Assembly: GCA_013368325.1 (NCBI GenBank)
Contig: JAACJK010000002.1
Location: 124,001-188,000 of the forward strand
DNA from: Ephemerocybe angulata
Lineage: Eukaryota; Basidiomycota; Agaricomycetes; Agaricales; Psathyrellaceae
Direction: 5' to 3'
DNA length: 64,000 nucleotides
The translations under genes and the position numbers were made by a program. The notes beneath the pieces were generated by a model that did no database searches, was not told the DNA's origin, and saw only the letters and a list, made by a program, of their open reading frames with translations. Positions within the stretch are counted from its first letter, which is position 1; each line of letters begins with the position of its first letter. Positions 1-12,985 of the stretch are shown one piece after another.

Positions 1-299
1 AATCGGCGAGGAACAATCTTGAATGGATCGCAGGGAAGGCATGATCTTTGATTGCGCTTCGAGGTGGTCGAAGACGATGACGAGCGCCTTTTTGGAATAG
101 GAGATGTCTTCCGGCCATTCTTTGGACAGCCGTTCAATGTGCTCCCGAGAACCTCGCTGAGCCGCATTCAGCAACTGCGCAACAAGAAGTCAGATGAACC
201 TCTGGAAAGGATGGTAAGGAAGATGCAGGACATACGTACAGCTTCGGTTCTGAAACGGGTTTGCGGTATCTGGCGTGGGCGATTGTGGTGTTCCGACAT
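1..299 (-). CDS. M1: MYND-family protein, 5' part only (cut by window edge)
   Basis: Exon 1 is 299..240 (20 codons, starting MSEHHNRP and ending FRTEA), intron 239..175, and exon 2 runs from 174 off the left edge. Exon 2 opens with LLNAAQRGS, the same opening as in M2 to M5 and M8 to M12, followed by the family signature ending in EWPEDIS. The phase-0 first intron and the length of exon 1 match the paralogs. The MYND finger and C-terminal domain lie outside the window, so intactness cannot be judged. The function is unknown, as for the other members. Confidence 0.8.
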
Positions 300-380
300 T
301 CTGAGTGCGCTTTGGGAGAGAGTGAGGATGCCAGCCTCCGAGCTCCAGGGCGTGCCAGGAGCGCGCCAGCTGTGTTTGAA

Positions 381-560
381 CCTCCGATAAGATAAGATTA
401 GACTAGCTCGCCACGATAGGCCACGATCGCGACGCGAAGCGTTCGATCCATTGACAAGTCGCCCGATACGCATCCCGAGAGCCCCATAGACCTCATCTCA
501 CAGTCAAACTGCTCAAGGTAAGCCGTCATCCGATTGAGATTGGCCAGGGCCCGACAACTT
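381..560 (+). pseudogene. Decayed 5' fragment of tubulin cofactor B gene (copy 1)
   Basis: This stretch aligns by eye with the promoter, exon 1 and start of intron 1 of the intact cofactor B gene at 7004. Shared landmarks are a GATAAGATAAGATTAGA run, CGATCGCGACGCGA, AAGTCGCCCGATACGCAT and CTGCTCAAGGTAAGCC. The start codon and the first codons are gone and small indels break the frame. It lies immediately upstream of M1, just as the intact gene lies immediately upstream of M3, so it is best explained as a hitch-hiker of MYND gene duplication. Confidence 0.8.
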
Positions 561-642
561 GAACTTTGTTCGTTGGTCGAAATAAAACTGGAGGCAAAGG
601 GCCGGCACAAAGGTCAAACTTGATCGAGACGACATCTACAAA

Positions 643-2825
643 TTACAGGTTAAAATACATCCATCCGCCCTCAACAGCATCAAACACCCGCATAGAACTA
701 GTAGTCAGAGTAACTTTTTTCAAAGGTCGTTCATCGGAGTCAGTTCCCATAAAATGCTCCAAAAACATCCCATAAGTGACAACCCCATACCGACCCAGAG
801 ACGAGATAGAGGCCGCGAAAAAGGCATTCTCGACCCGCTCGCATCGTTCAATCATAGCCCGGACCCGATCATCGTCGAATACGCGGATCCCCGTGTGCGT
901 ATATGTCTGCGCACGCTCCACCGATGAGTGATAACTTTCAACGGGCAGCGACGTGGCTCTGAAAATGATGATATCTTTCTTATGGTTGCCATCCTCGTCG
1001 TCACTCCAGTCCTGGTCTGAAAGGGGCGAGGTGAGACCCAACTCGTTGAGCATTTCTTGAAGGTGTAGCAGCTTGAATACCCGCGAACGATAGGAGATGT
1101 GGAATTGGTGTACTGCTTGGTCTGGACAGTAGAGTGTGATTTTCAGAAACCCCACTGGAAGTCGTTATATCAGAACGCACCAACTCGACGGACACGACTG
1201 TTGGCACACTCATTCCGGTGGAAAGCCTCCCAATCTGCGCGTTGGCACTCACGAGAACAATAGACGGCTGTTCGACACCAGGCACACTCGCTTACGGAGG
1301 AGCCGAGGGCATCCTGAGATTGTCCCGCATAAAAGTCATGCTGTTTTGTAGAATGTTATCCAGTTTCAGTGACTAGTATGAACCTAGCTAACTTACCTCT
1401 AGACAGTCGCAGATAACAGGGGCACCAGCCTCGAGTGTATCCAAAGCATTCTGATAGCATTTCATCTCACGGGTAAAACCGTTCCATATCTTTCCCGTAG
1501 CGCCCGTATCCGCGGAGAGGGTGTCCTTGACCGATGTGGGGAGCGCCAAGATGGCATCAATTAGCGCCTTAGATACGTGTGGATGATGGGCTAAGTAGTA
1601 AAGCCTTTTGAGAGGATTCGATGCGTTCGATTTCGGGTTCCAGTCGTCAAACGGTTCGGAGCCCGTTCTCAGCGCCGATAGCAAACTGTCAGTGATTATC
1701 TCGAGAAGGCCACGGGAAAGAAACTCTGGTATCCGCCAGTGTGCCCTGTCTGCCAGAAGAAGCCTTGGCTGAAGAAGTCGAGAAGCGACTTCGACAGGAA
1801 GCGCCGTATTTTGATCGCCCACTACGCATCTCCCGCTGCGAAATTCCCGCGCTATGCCCAGGATGAGGTTCGGGACCTGGGACTTGGACATGATCTTGAA
1901 GAAAGCGTCGCTCTCCTCGCAGAAGAACACTATCCCCGTCACATAATGAGCGAGGAGGCCACAATTCAGGTGGTCCCGGTCTTGCTGATACTGTTCCCGG
2001 TAGACTGTCGGCCAAAGGTTGCATTGATGGTGGAAGAAATTGACAAGGGCCTTGAGAGACTTGTGATCGAGGGCGTCGACCTTCTGAAAGAGAATAGTCC
2101 GGCTGGGATCGTGGCTGATGCATCGGGTAATGGGTTGGTATGGTATAAGGTATTGATCCTCATAGGCTGCCGGGGACATGGCGACATCGTCATCCCAGCG
2201 TGAAGTGGCGACATCGAGCCAGACGTCCAAGGCAAAGTCCACAATCTGCTCGAGAGAATCAGGATCGTCAGTCGACTGCACGCCCACCTCGAGGATACCA
2301 TTGAGCCTAATCGACGCCTGGCTGCGCCCTCTGTGCGGCAGGTCATATAAGAGGGGAGAACACCGCGTCAGAAATCTAAAACAACTAAATAAGGTCCCCA
2401 GCCGAGGTCGAAGGAGCACGAAGATCTCTTCCTTGTCATCATCGCTGAGTGTTGACAAGGCATTAAAGAGTCCATCCAACGCATCTAGGCATGTGTGGAT
2501 CGTTTCAATCAGAGGAGACTTCCGACCTTGCGCCCTTTGGATATCCTGAAGCGTCCGCAGGGAAGGCAAGATCTCTGATTGCGCCTCGAGGTGGTCGAAG
2601 ACGATGATGAGCGCCTTTTTGGAGTAGGAGATGTCTTCTGGCCATTCCTTGCCCAGTCGTTTAAGATGTTCCCGAGAACCCCGCTGCGCTGCATTCAGTA
2701 ACTGTCCAGCAAGAAGTCAGATGAGCCCTCTCGAAATGACAGTGAAGCCGCAAACGTACAGCCTCAGTTCGGAAATGGGTTTGTGCAGTTCGGCGACGTG
2801 CCAGGCGATTGCGGTCGTCCGACAT
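643..2825 (-). CDS. M2: MYND-finger protein, complete four-exon gene
   Basis: The model joins 2825..2760, 2701..1397, 1340..1181 and 1121..643 (minus), giving 669 aa with intron phases 0, 0, 1. Exon 1 begins MSDDRNRLARR and ends FRTEA. Exon 2 encodes a helical N-terminal region of 435 aa that ends ICDCLE. Exon 3 starts with His and carries the finger (CAWC about 476-479, then Tyr-Cys at 485, Cys 489, His 498, Cys 502). Exon 4 holds the C-terminal domain with HISYRSRVFKLLHLQ near its start. MYND fingers generally bind short proline-rich peptides; no SET or other enzyme domain is visible, so an adapter role is an inference. It is the closest paralog of M3. Confidence 0.88.
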
Positions 2826-3495
2826 GCTGAGGGCAGGGTATAAGCGTCGACGGTACGTGGGTTGGTAGGTGAAGGTTGGAAGGAAGGTGATTCCCGGTTT
2901 CTTTCACAGCCACCTCGGAGGCAGGAATTGCCGGCGCGTGAAAACGTTTCCATATCCATCCCCGGATCCTCGTTTTAGCGCCCAAGTCCCGTCAGTCGTC
3001 TTGAGCATTTAATAGTACTCATCTCTGCCTATGCTCAGCAATGGTTTCACCGATGTAGAACGTGGAAGACCTAGGGGCGTTCAAAGTTAGCCCTTGGTTA
3101 TGGGGTAGTTTTAACAGATACTAGGGTTCGAAACCGATTCCAAAATCGGCGCCAAAACCATCCTGCAAAACCAGTGACCTCCCCGGTGCTTTCATCGGAG
3201 GCTCAGGTGGGTGGGCAGCAACTAGGGTGCCACTGAGCGGTATGACCTAAGGGTCTAAAGTCACACTGGTGGCTGTGGAGTAATTGAGGTAAGTTCGTAA
3301 GGCGTTATGCTCGCTGCTGGCCGGGGTGGGGATCTGCGGTGCCAAAGCACTTCGCTGGCTGGCGCCTAACTTGAGATGTTCAGACACTGCTACAATTTCA
3401 ACTTACACCCAAGCCCTACTTTCTTCCTACTTGTACATTTTCTTCGCGTAATTCCGTCAAGAAATGCCCCCAGTGGCAGAGTCATTCCTCATTCC
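2826..3495. other. Intergenic region upstream of M2
   Basis: No supported coding sequence. It contains TTTTAGCGCC at 2973, a match to half of the promoter element seen near other MYND genes. Around 3124 there is a GGTTCGAAACC string resembling a Pol III B box, but without a foldable tRNA around it. Confidence 0.5.
2973..2982 (-). promoter_or_regulatory. GGCGCTAA-type promoter element upstream of M2
   Basis: GGCGCTAAAA on the minus strand, about 150 bp before the M2 start. It matches the G/C-rich half of the composite element best seen at 59735 and 15153; the CCAAT-like half is not evident here. Function is inferred from recurrence only. Confidence 0.35.
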
Positions 3496-3860
3496 TCAGA
3501 CCTCATCCATAACCTCGTCAAAAAGGGAAAGTACAGCATCCTGAATCACAGGTAATGAACACACGGAACTCTGATGAAGCCACCCAGGTTGCAGCACGAG
3601 CGACTCACCTTCTCAATCTTCTCCACATCATCAGAAGCTCGGAGAAAATCAAGTGCCTCCTCGTCAAAAGTCCCCGTGTACGCGTTCAGATATTCGTAGT
3701 CTTCCGTTATGTGGGAGTGGCCATGGAGGTGGGGACGAAGCGCATCGAAGTGGGCTCCCTTGTCGACACCTGTTTCGAGGTGTATTATGTAGCTTGGCTC
3801 TTTTCTCTCCCCGGTCGTACGGCTACGCGCAGCATCGATCATGAATCCCGGGTCCGCCAT
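3496..3860 (-). CDS. Inhibitor I9-like small protein (stand-alone propeptide domain)
   Basis: Two exons, 3860..3609 and 3540..3496, give 98 aa; the intron (3608..3541) has a GTGAGT donor and is phase 0. The central part, from SYIIHLETGVD through DYEYLNAYTGTFDEEAL to DDVEKIEKDAVLS, has the pattern of the peptidase-inhibitor I9 fold. That fold is the subtilisin propeptide, and it also occurs alone in fungi such as the Pleurotus proteinase A inhibitor. No protease domain follows, so a cytosolic serine-protease inhibitor or chaperone is likely. No signal peptide is seen. A TATA-like box lies 86 bp upstream of the start. It has no counterpart next to M1 or M3. Confidence 0.72.
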
Positions 3861-3945
3861 ATTAGAAGATATGTGGTAAGCCTGCTGTGGAAGTGCGGGT
3901 GGATACTATGGGATGTGGTTTGCAAGTCACCGTGAATGCACAGGC

Positions 3946-3953
3946 TTTTTATA
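3946..3953 (-). promoter_or_regulatory. TATA box of the I9-like gene
   Basis: TATAAAAA on the minus strand, 86 bp before the ATG at 3860, a usual spacing for fungal promoters. Confidence 0.5.
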
Positions 3954-4029
3954 CCTTCATTCAAGACATCCTGATGAGGTATCCTCCAAGTCTCACCTAC
4001 TCCATCCCTTCAAAGTTCACGGCGGTATA

Positions 4030-4310
4030 CCCTAAGATAGATTAGATTAGATTGGCTCACCAAGCGCGATATCGCGACGCGAGGCGATCAATTTCGTCTT
4101 TCAGGGGCTTCCACCGTGTCAGGAGTATTTAACGTCAGGGTCAAGTCGCCCGATACGCATTCCGAGAGGCGGATAGACCCTCATCTGACGGTCGAACAGC
4201 TCAAGGGAAGCCGGCATTTCATCTACACTGCCCAGAGTTTACCACAATTGCACAGAACAAACTCAAGCCGATTACTGGTAAGGGAAACCAGATCATCATC
4301 GTGAGGCCTT
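4030..4310 (+). pseudogene. Decayed 5' fragment of tubulin cofactor B gene (copy 2)
   Basis: Similar by eye to 6921-7200 of the intact gene, including promoter, exon 1, intron 1 and the start of exon 2 (CCAGATCATCA...). The start ATG has become GTG (CCACCGTGTCAGG), and the intron-1 donor GTAGGC has become GGAAGC, so it cannot be expressed as the cofactor. It ends about 300 bp into the gene. It keeps its place just upstream of a MYND gene (M2, with the I9-like gene between). Confidence 0.85.
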
Positions 4311-4544
4311 GATTTCCCTTCTCCGATTCTGGACTCGGGCCACAAAGCAAAGTTGAAAGCAGGCCGCTACGATTTCATCAGCTACGTCTCCCACTTATTG
4401 AGGGGTCAATATATGCACGTACTGGTGCAAGTACGCAGAGGGGCGCACTGGTGCCTGACAATGGCCTTGTTCGTTGGTCGAAATAAAACTGGAGGCAAAG
4501 GGCACAAAGGTCGAACTTGATTGAGGTTAGACGACATCTACAAA

Positions 4545-6767
4545 TTACAGGTTAAAACATGTCCATTCGCCCTCAACAGCATCAATCACACGCATAAAAC
4601 TAGTAGTCAGAGTAACTTTTTTCAAAGGCCGTTCATCAGAGTCGGTGTCCATCAAATGCTCCAAGAACATCCCATAAGTGACGACCCCATACCGACCTTG
4701 TGACGAGATAGAGGCCGCAAAAAAGGCATCCTCGTCCTGTTCACACTGCTCAATCATCGCCTGGCACCGATTGTCGTTGAACAGATAGATCCCCATGTGC
4801 TCGCATGTCTGCGCACTCTCCGCCGAGAGATGGTTAATTTCCACGGGCAGCAACGTGACATCGATAAGGAGTATATGCTTTCTATGTTTGCTGCCTTCGT
4901 CGTCATCCCACTCCTGGTTTGAAAGTGGTATGGTTTGGACCACATCATTGAGGATTTGTTCAAGGTGCAGCACTTTGAACACCCGCGAACGATAGGAGAT
5001 GTGGAACTGGTGTATTTCTTGGTCTGCCATAGGAGAGAGTGATTGTCAGAAACCCTATGTTAAGTTGCCATATCAGAACGCACCAACTCGACGGACGCGA
5101 CTGTTGGCACATTCGCTCCGGTGAAAAGTTTCCCAATCTGCGCGTTGGCACTGGTGAGAACAGTAGACAGCTGTTTTACACCAGGAGCACTTGTGTACGG
5201 AGGAGCCTACTAGGGCATCCCGAGGCTGTTCCGCATCCGAGTCAAAGCCATGCTGTTACGTTGAATGTTATCCTGAGTTTTAGTGACTATAACCCGAGCG
5301 ATCTTACCTCCAGACAATCGCAGATAGCAGGGGCTCCAACCTCGAGTATATCCAAAGCATCCTGATAGTACTTCATCTCGCGGGTGAAATCGTTCCATAT
5401 CTTTCCCGTAGCGCCCGTATCTGCGGAGAGGGTGTCCTTGACCGATGTGGGGAGCGACGAGATAGCATCAATTAGCGCCTTAGATACGCGCGGATGAGGG
5501 GATAAACAGTAAAGCCTGTTGAGAGGAGTCGATGTGGTCGATTTCGGTTTCGGTTTCCACTCGTCGAACGGTTCGGAGCCCGTTCTCAGCGCCAATAGCA
5601 GACTGTCAGCAATTATGTCGAGAAGGCCGTGGTCGATAAATTGAGGCACCAGTCGGTGTGTTCTGTCTGCCAGAAGAATTCCTGAATGAAAAAGTCGACC
5701 CGCAATCTCGACGGGGAAGGACGCAGTTCGACCTGTCAGTCTGAGTCTGCATATCCCGCTGCGAAATTCCTGCGCTATGCCCAAGGCGAGGGTCAGGGTC
5801 TGGGACTTGGCTATGATCTTGAAGAAAGAATCGCTCTTCTGGCAGAACATCGTCATCCCCGCCAGATAAGAAATGAACATGGAGCAGTCCAGGCTACCTG
5901 GGCCTTGCAGATACTGTTTCCGGTACACTGTCGGCCAAAGGATGCATTGATGGTGGAAGAAATTGACAAGGGCCTTGAGAGACTTGTGATCGAGGGCGTC
6001 GACCTTCTGAAAGAGAATAGTCCGGCTGGGATCCCGGGTGATGCATCGGGTAATGGGTTGGTATGGTATAAGGTATTGATCCTCATAGGCTGCCGGGGAC
6101 ATGGCGACATCGTCATCCCAGCGTGAAGTGGCGACATCGAACCAGACGTCCAAGGCAAAGTCCACAATCTGCTCGAGAGAATCAGGATCGTCAGTCGACT
6201 GCACGCCCAACTCGAGAATACAAGTGAGCCTAATTGCTGCCTGACTGCGGCCTTTGTAGGGTGGGTCGTATAAGATGGGAGAACAGCGCATCAGGAATCT
6301 GAGGCATCGAAATAGAACCTTCAGCCGAGGTCGAAGGACCATGAAGAACTCTTCTTTGTGGTCACTGTTGCGGCTTGGCAAGGAGTTGAAGCCACCGTCC
6401 AGCGCATCAAGACATGTGCGGATGGTGTCAATCGGGGGACAATCTTGAAGGGATCGCTGGGAAGGCAAGAGCTCTAATTGCATCTCGAGGTGGTCGAAGA
6501 CGATAGTGAGCGCCTTTTTGGAATAGGAAATGTCTTCTGGCCATTCTTTGGCCAGCCGCTTGAGGTGCTCGGGGGAACCCCGCTGCGCTGCATTCAGCAA
6601 CTGTCCAGCAAAAAGTCAGACAAACACGGGCCTCTGGAAAGGTCCCTAAGGAAAGTTACAGTGGCGCCACCGCAAACGTACAGCTTCAGTTCGGAAATGG
6701 GTTTGTGCAGGTTGGCGGCGTGCTGTGCAGGTTGGCGGCGTGCCTGGCGATTGCGGTCGTCCGACAT
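4545..6767 (-). CDS. M3: MYND-finger protein with a frame-breaking duplication in exon 1
   Basis: Exons: 6767..6682, 6600..5308, 5252..5084, 5023..4545 (minus). Exons 2 to 4 are intact and encode 646 aa with the family layout: LLNAAQRGS opening, ICDCLE at the end of exon 2, His opening exon 3, CSWC finger, C-terminal domain. Exon 1 is 86 nt instead of the 66 nt of M2 because a 20 bp unit (GTGCAGGTTGGCGGCGTGCT) is tandemly repeated at about 6706-6745; this puts the usual ATG out of frame with FRTEA. An in-frame ATG exists further upstream at 6891 (70 codons before the splice). So the gene either uses that start or is a recent pseudogene. It shares a 237 bp divergent promoter with tubulin cofactor B. 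Confidence 0.8.
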
Positions 6768-6920
6768 GCTGAGTGCTCGCAGGATTTAGCAGGATTTGGC
6801 AGGGTATGACCGTTGAAGGTAGGTGGGTTGATACAATGATAGGTGAAGGTTGGAAGGAAGGTGTCGGAGTCGTGCCAGCCACCAAGTTCACTGGCAGATT
6901 CTTCGGGCTTCAAGAACTTC

Positions 6921-6940
6921 AGATAAGATAAGATTAGATT
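6921..6940. promoter_or_regulatory. GATA repeat and CCAAT-type box in the M3/TBCB divergent promoter
   Basis: AGATAAGATAAGATTAGATT followed by GGCTCAC; the run ends in ATTGGCTC, which is CCAAT on the minus strand. Two direct AGATAA motifs fit fungal GATA-factor sites. The same block is retained in the two decayed copies at 385 and 4031, so it has been carried along with each MYND gene. Function inferred. Confidence 0.4.
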
Positions 6941-7003
6941 GGCTCACGTTTGAGCGCGATCGCGACGCGAGGTGATCAATTTCGTCTTCCAGGGGCTTCC
7001 ACC

Positions 7004-7852
7004 ATGTCAGGAGTACTCAACGTCTGGGTCAAGTCGCCCGATACGCATTCCGAGAGGCGGATAGACCCTCATCTGACGGTTGAACAGCTCAAGGTAGGCC
7101 AGCATCCCAGTGAGATTGCACAGGGCCTGAAACGATTACACAGAACAAACTCGAGCCGATCACTGGTATTCCAGCAGGAAACCAGATCATCACACTCTTG
7201 GAATCTGAGGGAGATCCTCGAGTCGTTGCAGCTCTCGATGACGATTCGAAGAAACTAGGTTTCTACGGACTTCGGGATTGGCAGGTTATCAAGGTGAGAT
7301 GCATCAACTTGGTGTTCGCATGGGTCGCTCACAAGCCCAGGTCGACGATCGCAATCCCTCAACGTCCTGGACAGGCCAACTCACGGACACCGCCAACGTC
7401 GAGAAGTTCGAGATCACTGAAGAAGAGTATGCCAAGCGAACAGGTGCGATTGAACGTACGGCGTGCTACACATCCCATTAATGCCCAGAACAGACACCGT
7501 CCTCGCCTACAAACAGCGCCACAAGGTTGGACGTTTCGCGACTCCCTCAGAGGGCACCCCAGAGCCTTCCGAGGTGAACATTCCCGTTGGAGCGCGATGC
7601 GAGGTGGATTCGCTGGACAAGGACCTCCGAAAGCGCGGCACGGTGCGGTTTGTGGGCCCCACCAAGTTCGGGACCGGTGCCTGGGTGGGGATCGAGTACG
7701 ACGAGCCGCTGGGCAAGAACGACGGGTCCGTGCAGGGTGTGCGCTACTTTTCGTGCCGGGACAAGTATGGCGTCTTTGTGCGGCCTGAAAAAGTGCAGAT
7801 TGGAGATTTCCCGGTGGAGGAGCTGGATCTGGACGTGGACGAGGAAATGTAA
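7004..7852 (+). CDS. TBCB: Tubulin-folding cofactor B (UBL plus CAP-Gly)
   Basis: Exons 7004..7093, 7144..7293, 7341..7443 and 7494..7852 give 233 aa. An N-terminal ubiquitin-like domain spans about residues 1-85 (LTVEQLK, GFYGLRDWQVIKV). A CAP-Gly domain lies near the C-terminus, recognisable from GTVRFVGPTKFGTGAWVGIE, ending in the acidic tail DEEM. Cofactor B works with cofactor E to handle alpha-tubulin during heterodimer assembly in the cytosol, and CAP-Gly binds the EEY-type tubulin tail. The length fits the family. The gene is divergent from M3, and its 5' end has been copied twice to the left. Confidence 0.93.
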
Positions 7853-8045
7853 TTCGTCGCAAATGCTTCAGTGGAAGAAGGTAGAAGAGGCGGCATGGAC
7901 GAAGAAATGTAATTAGTCACCAACCTGTAAACCTATTCAGTGGGAGAAGGTAGAAGGCTGTAACCTAGTCAGTGGAAGAAGGTAGAAGAGGCAGGAACAC
8001 AAATGCTGGAAACCTAGTCAGCGGAAGAAGGTAGAAGAGGCAGGA
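7836..8045. repeat. Degenerate tandem repeats at the 3' end of TBCB
   Basis: CAGTGGAAGAAGGTAGAAG recurs with small changes at about 7869, 7938, 7970 and 8019. The last codons of the gene plus 3' flank (GGACGAGGAAATGTAATT) are repeated at 7896 with two changes. The array fills the space up to the CDC48 promoter. Confidence 0.75.
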
Positions 8046-8060
8046 TGACACAGCCACGAA

Positions 8061-8075
8061 CACGTGGGTATAAAT
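8061..8075 (+). promoter_or_regulatory. CDC48 core promoter: CACGTG and TATA box
   Basis: A palindromic CACGTG at 8061 is followed by TATAAAT at 8069, 73 bp before the CDC48 start. The spacing suits a core promoter; the E-box role is inferred. Confidence 0.5.
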
Positions 8076-8141
8076 GAGTTTGGCCTTGTGTCGACGCGCG
8101 TCCTCCAAGTCTTGTTCTCTACCACCATCTACTCTCAAACT

Positions 8142-10918
<2,777 letters not shown>

Positions 10919-11291
10919 GGGCGTTTTGGAATCTCTCTCGTGCTGCTTTCTTTTCTCTATCGTTTTGCATCCATACCTGTAACATATATCCTAAGGTTCG
11001 CGCATTGTAGTTCTCAAATATTAGATTTCTCTCCACAACGATAACGAGTCTCAAATCGGAGGTTTTGGTAATTTCACGTGTAAGTGTGGGACGTGCATGA
11101 GGAGCGAAGACAGCGGTCAACCGGTCACGGCGCGTGCTTTGCCGCCGTCGTCATCATTCCTCGCCATTGGAGGCGCTGCATGCGCCAACTCTGAACCATT
11201 CTTGACTTTAAACTCTATACCCTCCTCGCCCAAGCGTTCAAGAGGCTCTACTTCGATCCTCAGGCACAACCAGCAATACGGATATTCTGCG
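10919..11291. other. CDC48-DGAT2 intergenic region
   Basis: Holds the CDC48 3' flank and the DGAT2 5' flank. An open frame on the plus strand continues upstream of the chosen DGAT2 ATG, but no coding signal is convincing there. Confidence 0.4.
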
Positions 11292-12985
11292 ATGGCGCCG
11301 AGCGAGGAGAAGAAACACGCCAATGGCGATAACGATTCTGGGTATACAAGCTTGAAGGACAAGGAGAATGGGAAGGATAAGGGGGGCAAGGATAGGCCGG
11401 GGATGGTGCCGCGCACGCTGAGTGCTGCTGCGCTGAAGAGCAGCTTGGGGAAGCTGAGCGGGAAGGGGGGTCCGGTGGGGAGCGTGCAGTTCGTGCCTGC
11501 GCGGGTGCCGACGAAGAGGAGGCTGCAGACGCTGGCGGTGGCGACTTGGAGTGTTATGATTGTTATTACGACGTGTTTTTGGTTGTTTCTTTGGTGCGTG
11601 CCGCGTTTCTGGTGCTTTTGAAGGGTTGCTGACGACTTTTTCTGAAATGGGTCTATCTTATCTTTATCTCGCGGGTGGTATTGTATTGACACTATGAATG
11701 AATGAACGACGAACGGAATGGTGTGCGGGCGTGCAGGTCGTTCCCCCCGCTCTGGCCGCTACTTACGCTGTACTCCATATGGGCGCTCTTCATCGACACG
11801 GCGCCGGAGCGCGGCGGACGCGCGAGCCACCTCATGCGCTCGCTGCCGTTCTGGAGGTACTGGGCGGACTATTATCCCGCGACGTTTTTGAAGGAGGCGG
11901 AGTTGCCGCCGGATAGGCCGTATGTGTTTGGGTATCATCCGCATGGTGCGTGCTTTCGTGTTGTTATTATATTGCTTGGGATTTTGAGCTTATGAGGTGG
12001 ATAGGTATTATTGGAACTGGGGCGCTTGCGACGTTCGGGACGGAAGGTACGTTCCCCTATCCCTCTCCGACTGTCTGCTACCCCGAACTAACCTGCGTCT
12101 CCCCTCCACAGCAACAGGCTTCTCCAAAGCCTTCCCAGGCATCCGCCCGCGCCTCCTCACACTAACGACGAACTTCCAAATGCCGTTCTACCGCGACATC
12201 CTGCTGGCGATGGGGATCTGCAGCGTGAGCAAGGCGTCGTGCTCGAACATATTGAAGAGCGCGCCCGGGGCGGCGATCACGATCGTCGTGGGGGGCGCCG
12301 CGGAGAGTCTGAGTGCGCACCCGGGCACGGCGGATTTGACGCTGCGGAAGAGGTTGGGGTTTATTAAGCTGGCGATTCAGCATGGCGCGGATTTGGTGCC
12401 TGTGTTTTCGTTTGGGGAGAATGATGTGAGTGCTTTTCATTAGGATTGGACGTTGGGAGGTTGGTGCTGATGCAGATGGTTTGTGTAGATATATCAGCAG
12501 ATGCCGAATGAGAAGGGGACGACTGTGTATGCGCTGCAGAGGAAGTTTCAGGCGATATTTGGGTTTACGCTGCCGTTGTTCCATGGGAGAGGGCTTTTGA
12601 ACTGTGAGTTAGAGTCCCCTGTTGAGTCCCCTGAGTTTGGTTTGACGCTGCCTTGCGTGCCCTAGATAATGTTGGGCTGATGCCATATAGGCGGCGGATT
12701 GTGGCAGTCAGTGAGTGGATTGGAGGTTGCCCCTGTCGGAAGTCTTGCTAACGAGTTATTGCGTGCAGTCGGGAAACCCATTCATGTGAAGCAGCATGAC
12801 AAGCCGGATCTGAAGGAGGTTATGGAGGTGCAGCAGAGATACATTGCAGAGCTCACTCGGTACGTGCCAGAGGGCCTACACCACGAGTAGTCTAAGACTA
12901 ACAAGACCATTCTTGTAGCATATGGGATTCCTACAAGGATGAGTTCGCGAAAACTCGTGTGAGGGAACTGAGGTTGGTTGATTGA
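11292..12985 (+). CDS. DGA1: Diacylglycerol O-acyltransferase, DGAT2 family
   Basis: Eight exons (11292..11593, 11737..11945, 12005..12046, 12112..12425, 12489..12603, 12666..12710, 12769..12859, 12919..12985) join in frame to 394 aa. A basic, polar N-terminus is followed by hydrophobic segments at about residues 78-101 and 103-121. The DGAT2 active-site motif HPHG (about 168-171) is split by intron 2 and followed by GALATFGTE. Further blocks are TNFQMPFYRD, GGAAESL and GKPIHV. The enzyme makes triacylglycerol from diacylglycerol and acyl-CoA at the ER and lipid droplet. All family blocks are present; start chosen by conserved length. Confidence 0.92.

Noticed and set aside
1966..2346. Overlapping antisense frames in M2 (and the same in M3 at 5853-6167)
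   Set aside because: They repeat in both paralogs only because the DNA is duplicated; no independent evidence of coding.
3118..3145. Possible tRNA or SINE, from the string GGTTCGAAACC
   Set aside because: No matching A box, D arm, anticodon arm or acceptor stem could be paired around it; the T stem is only two to three pairs.
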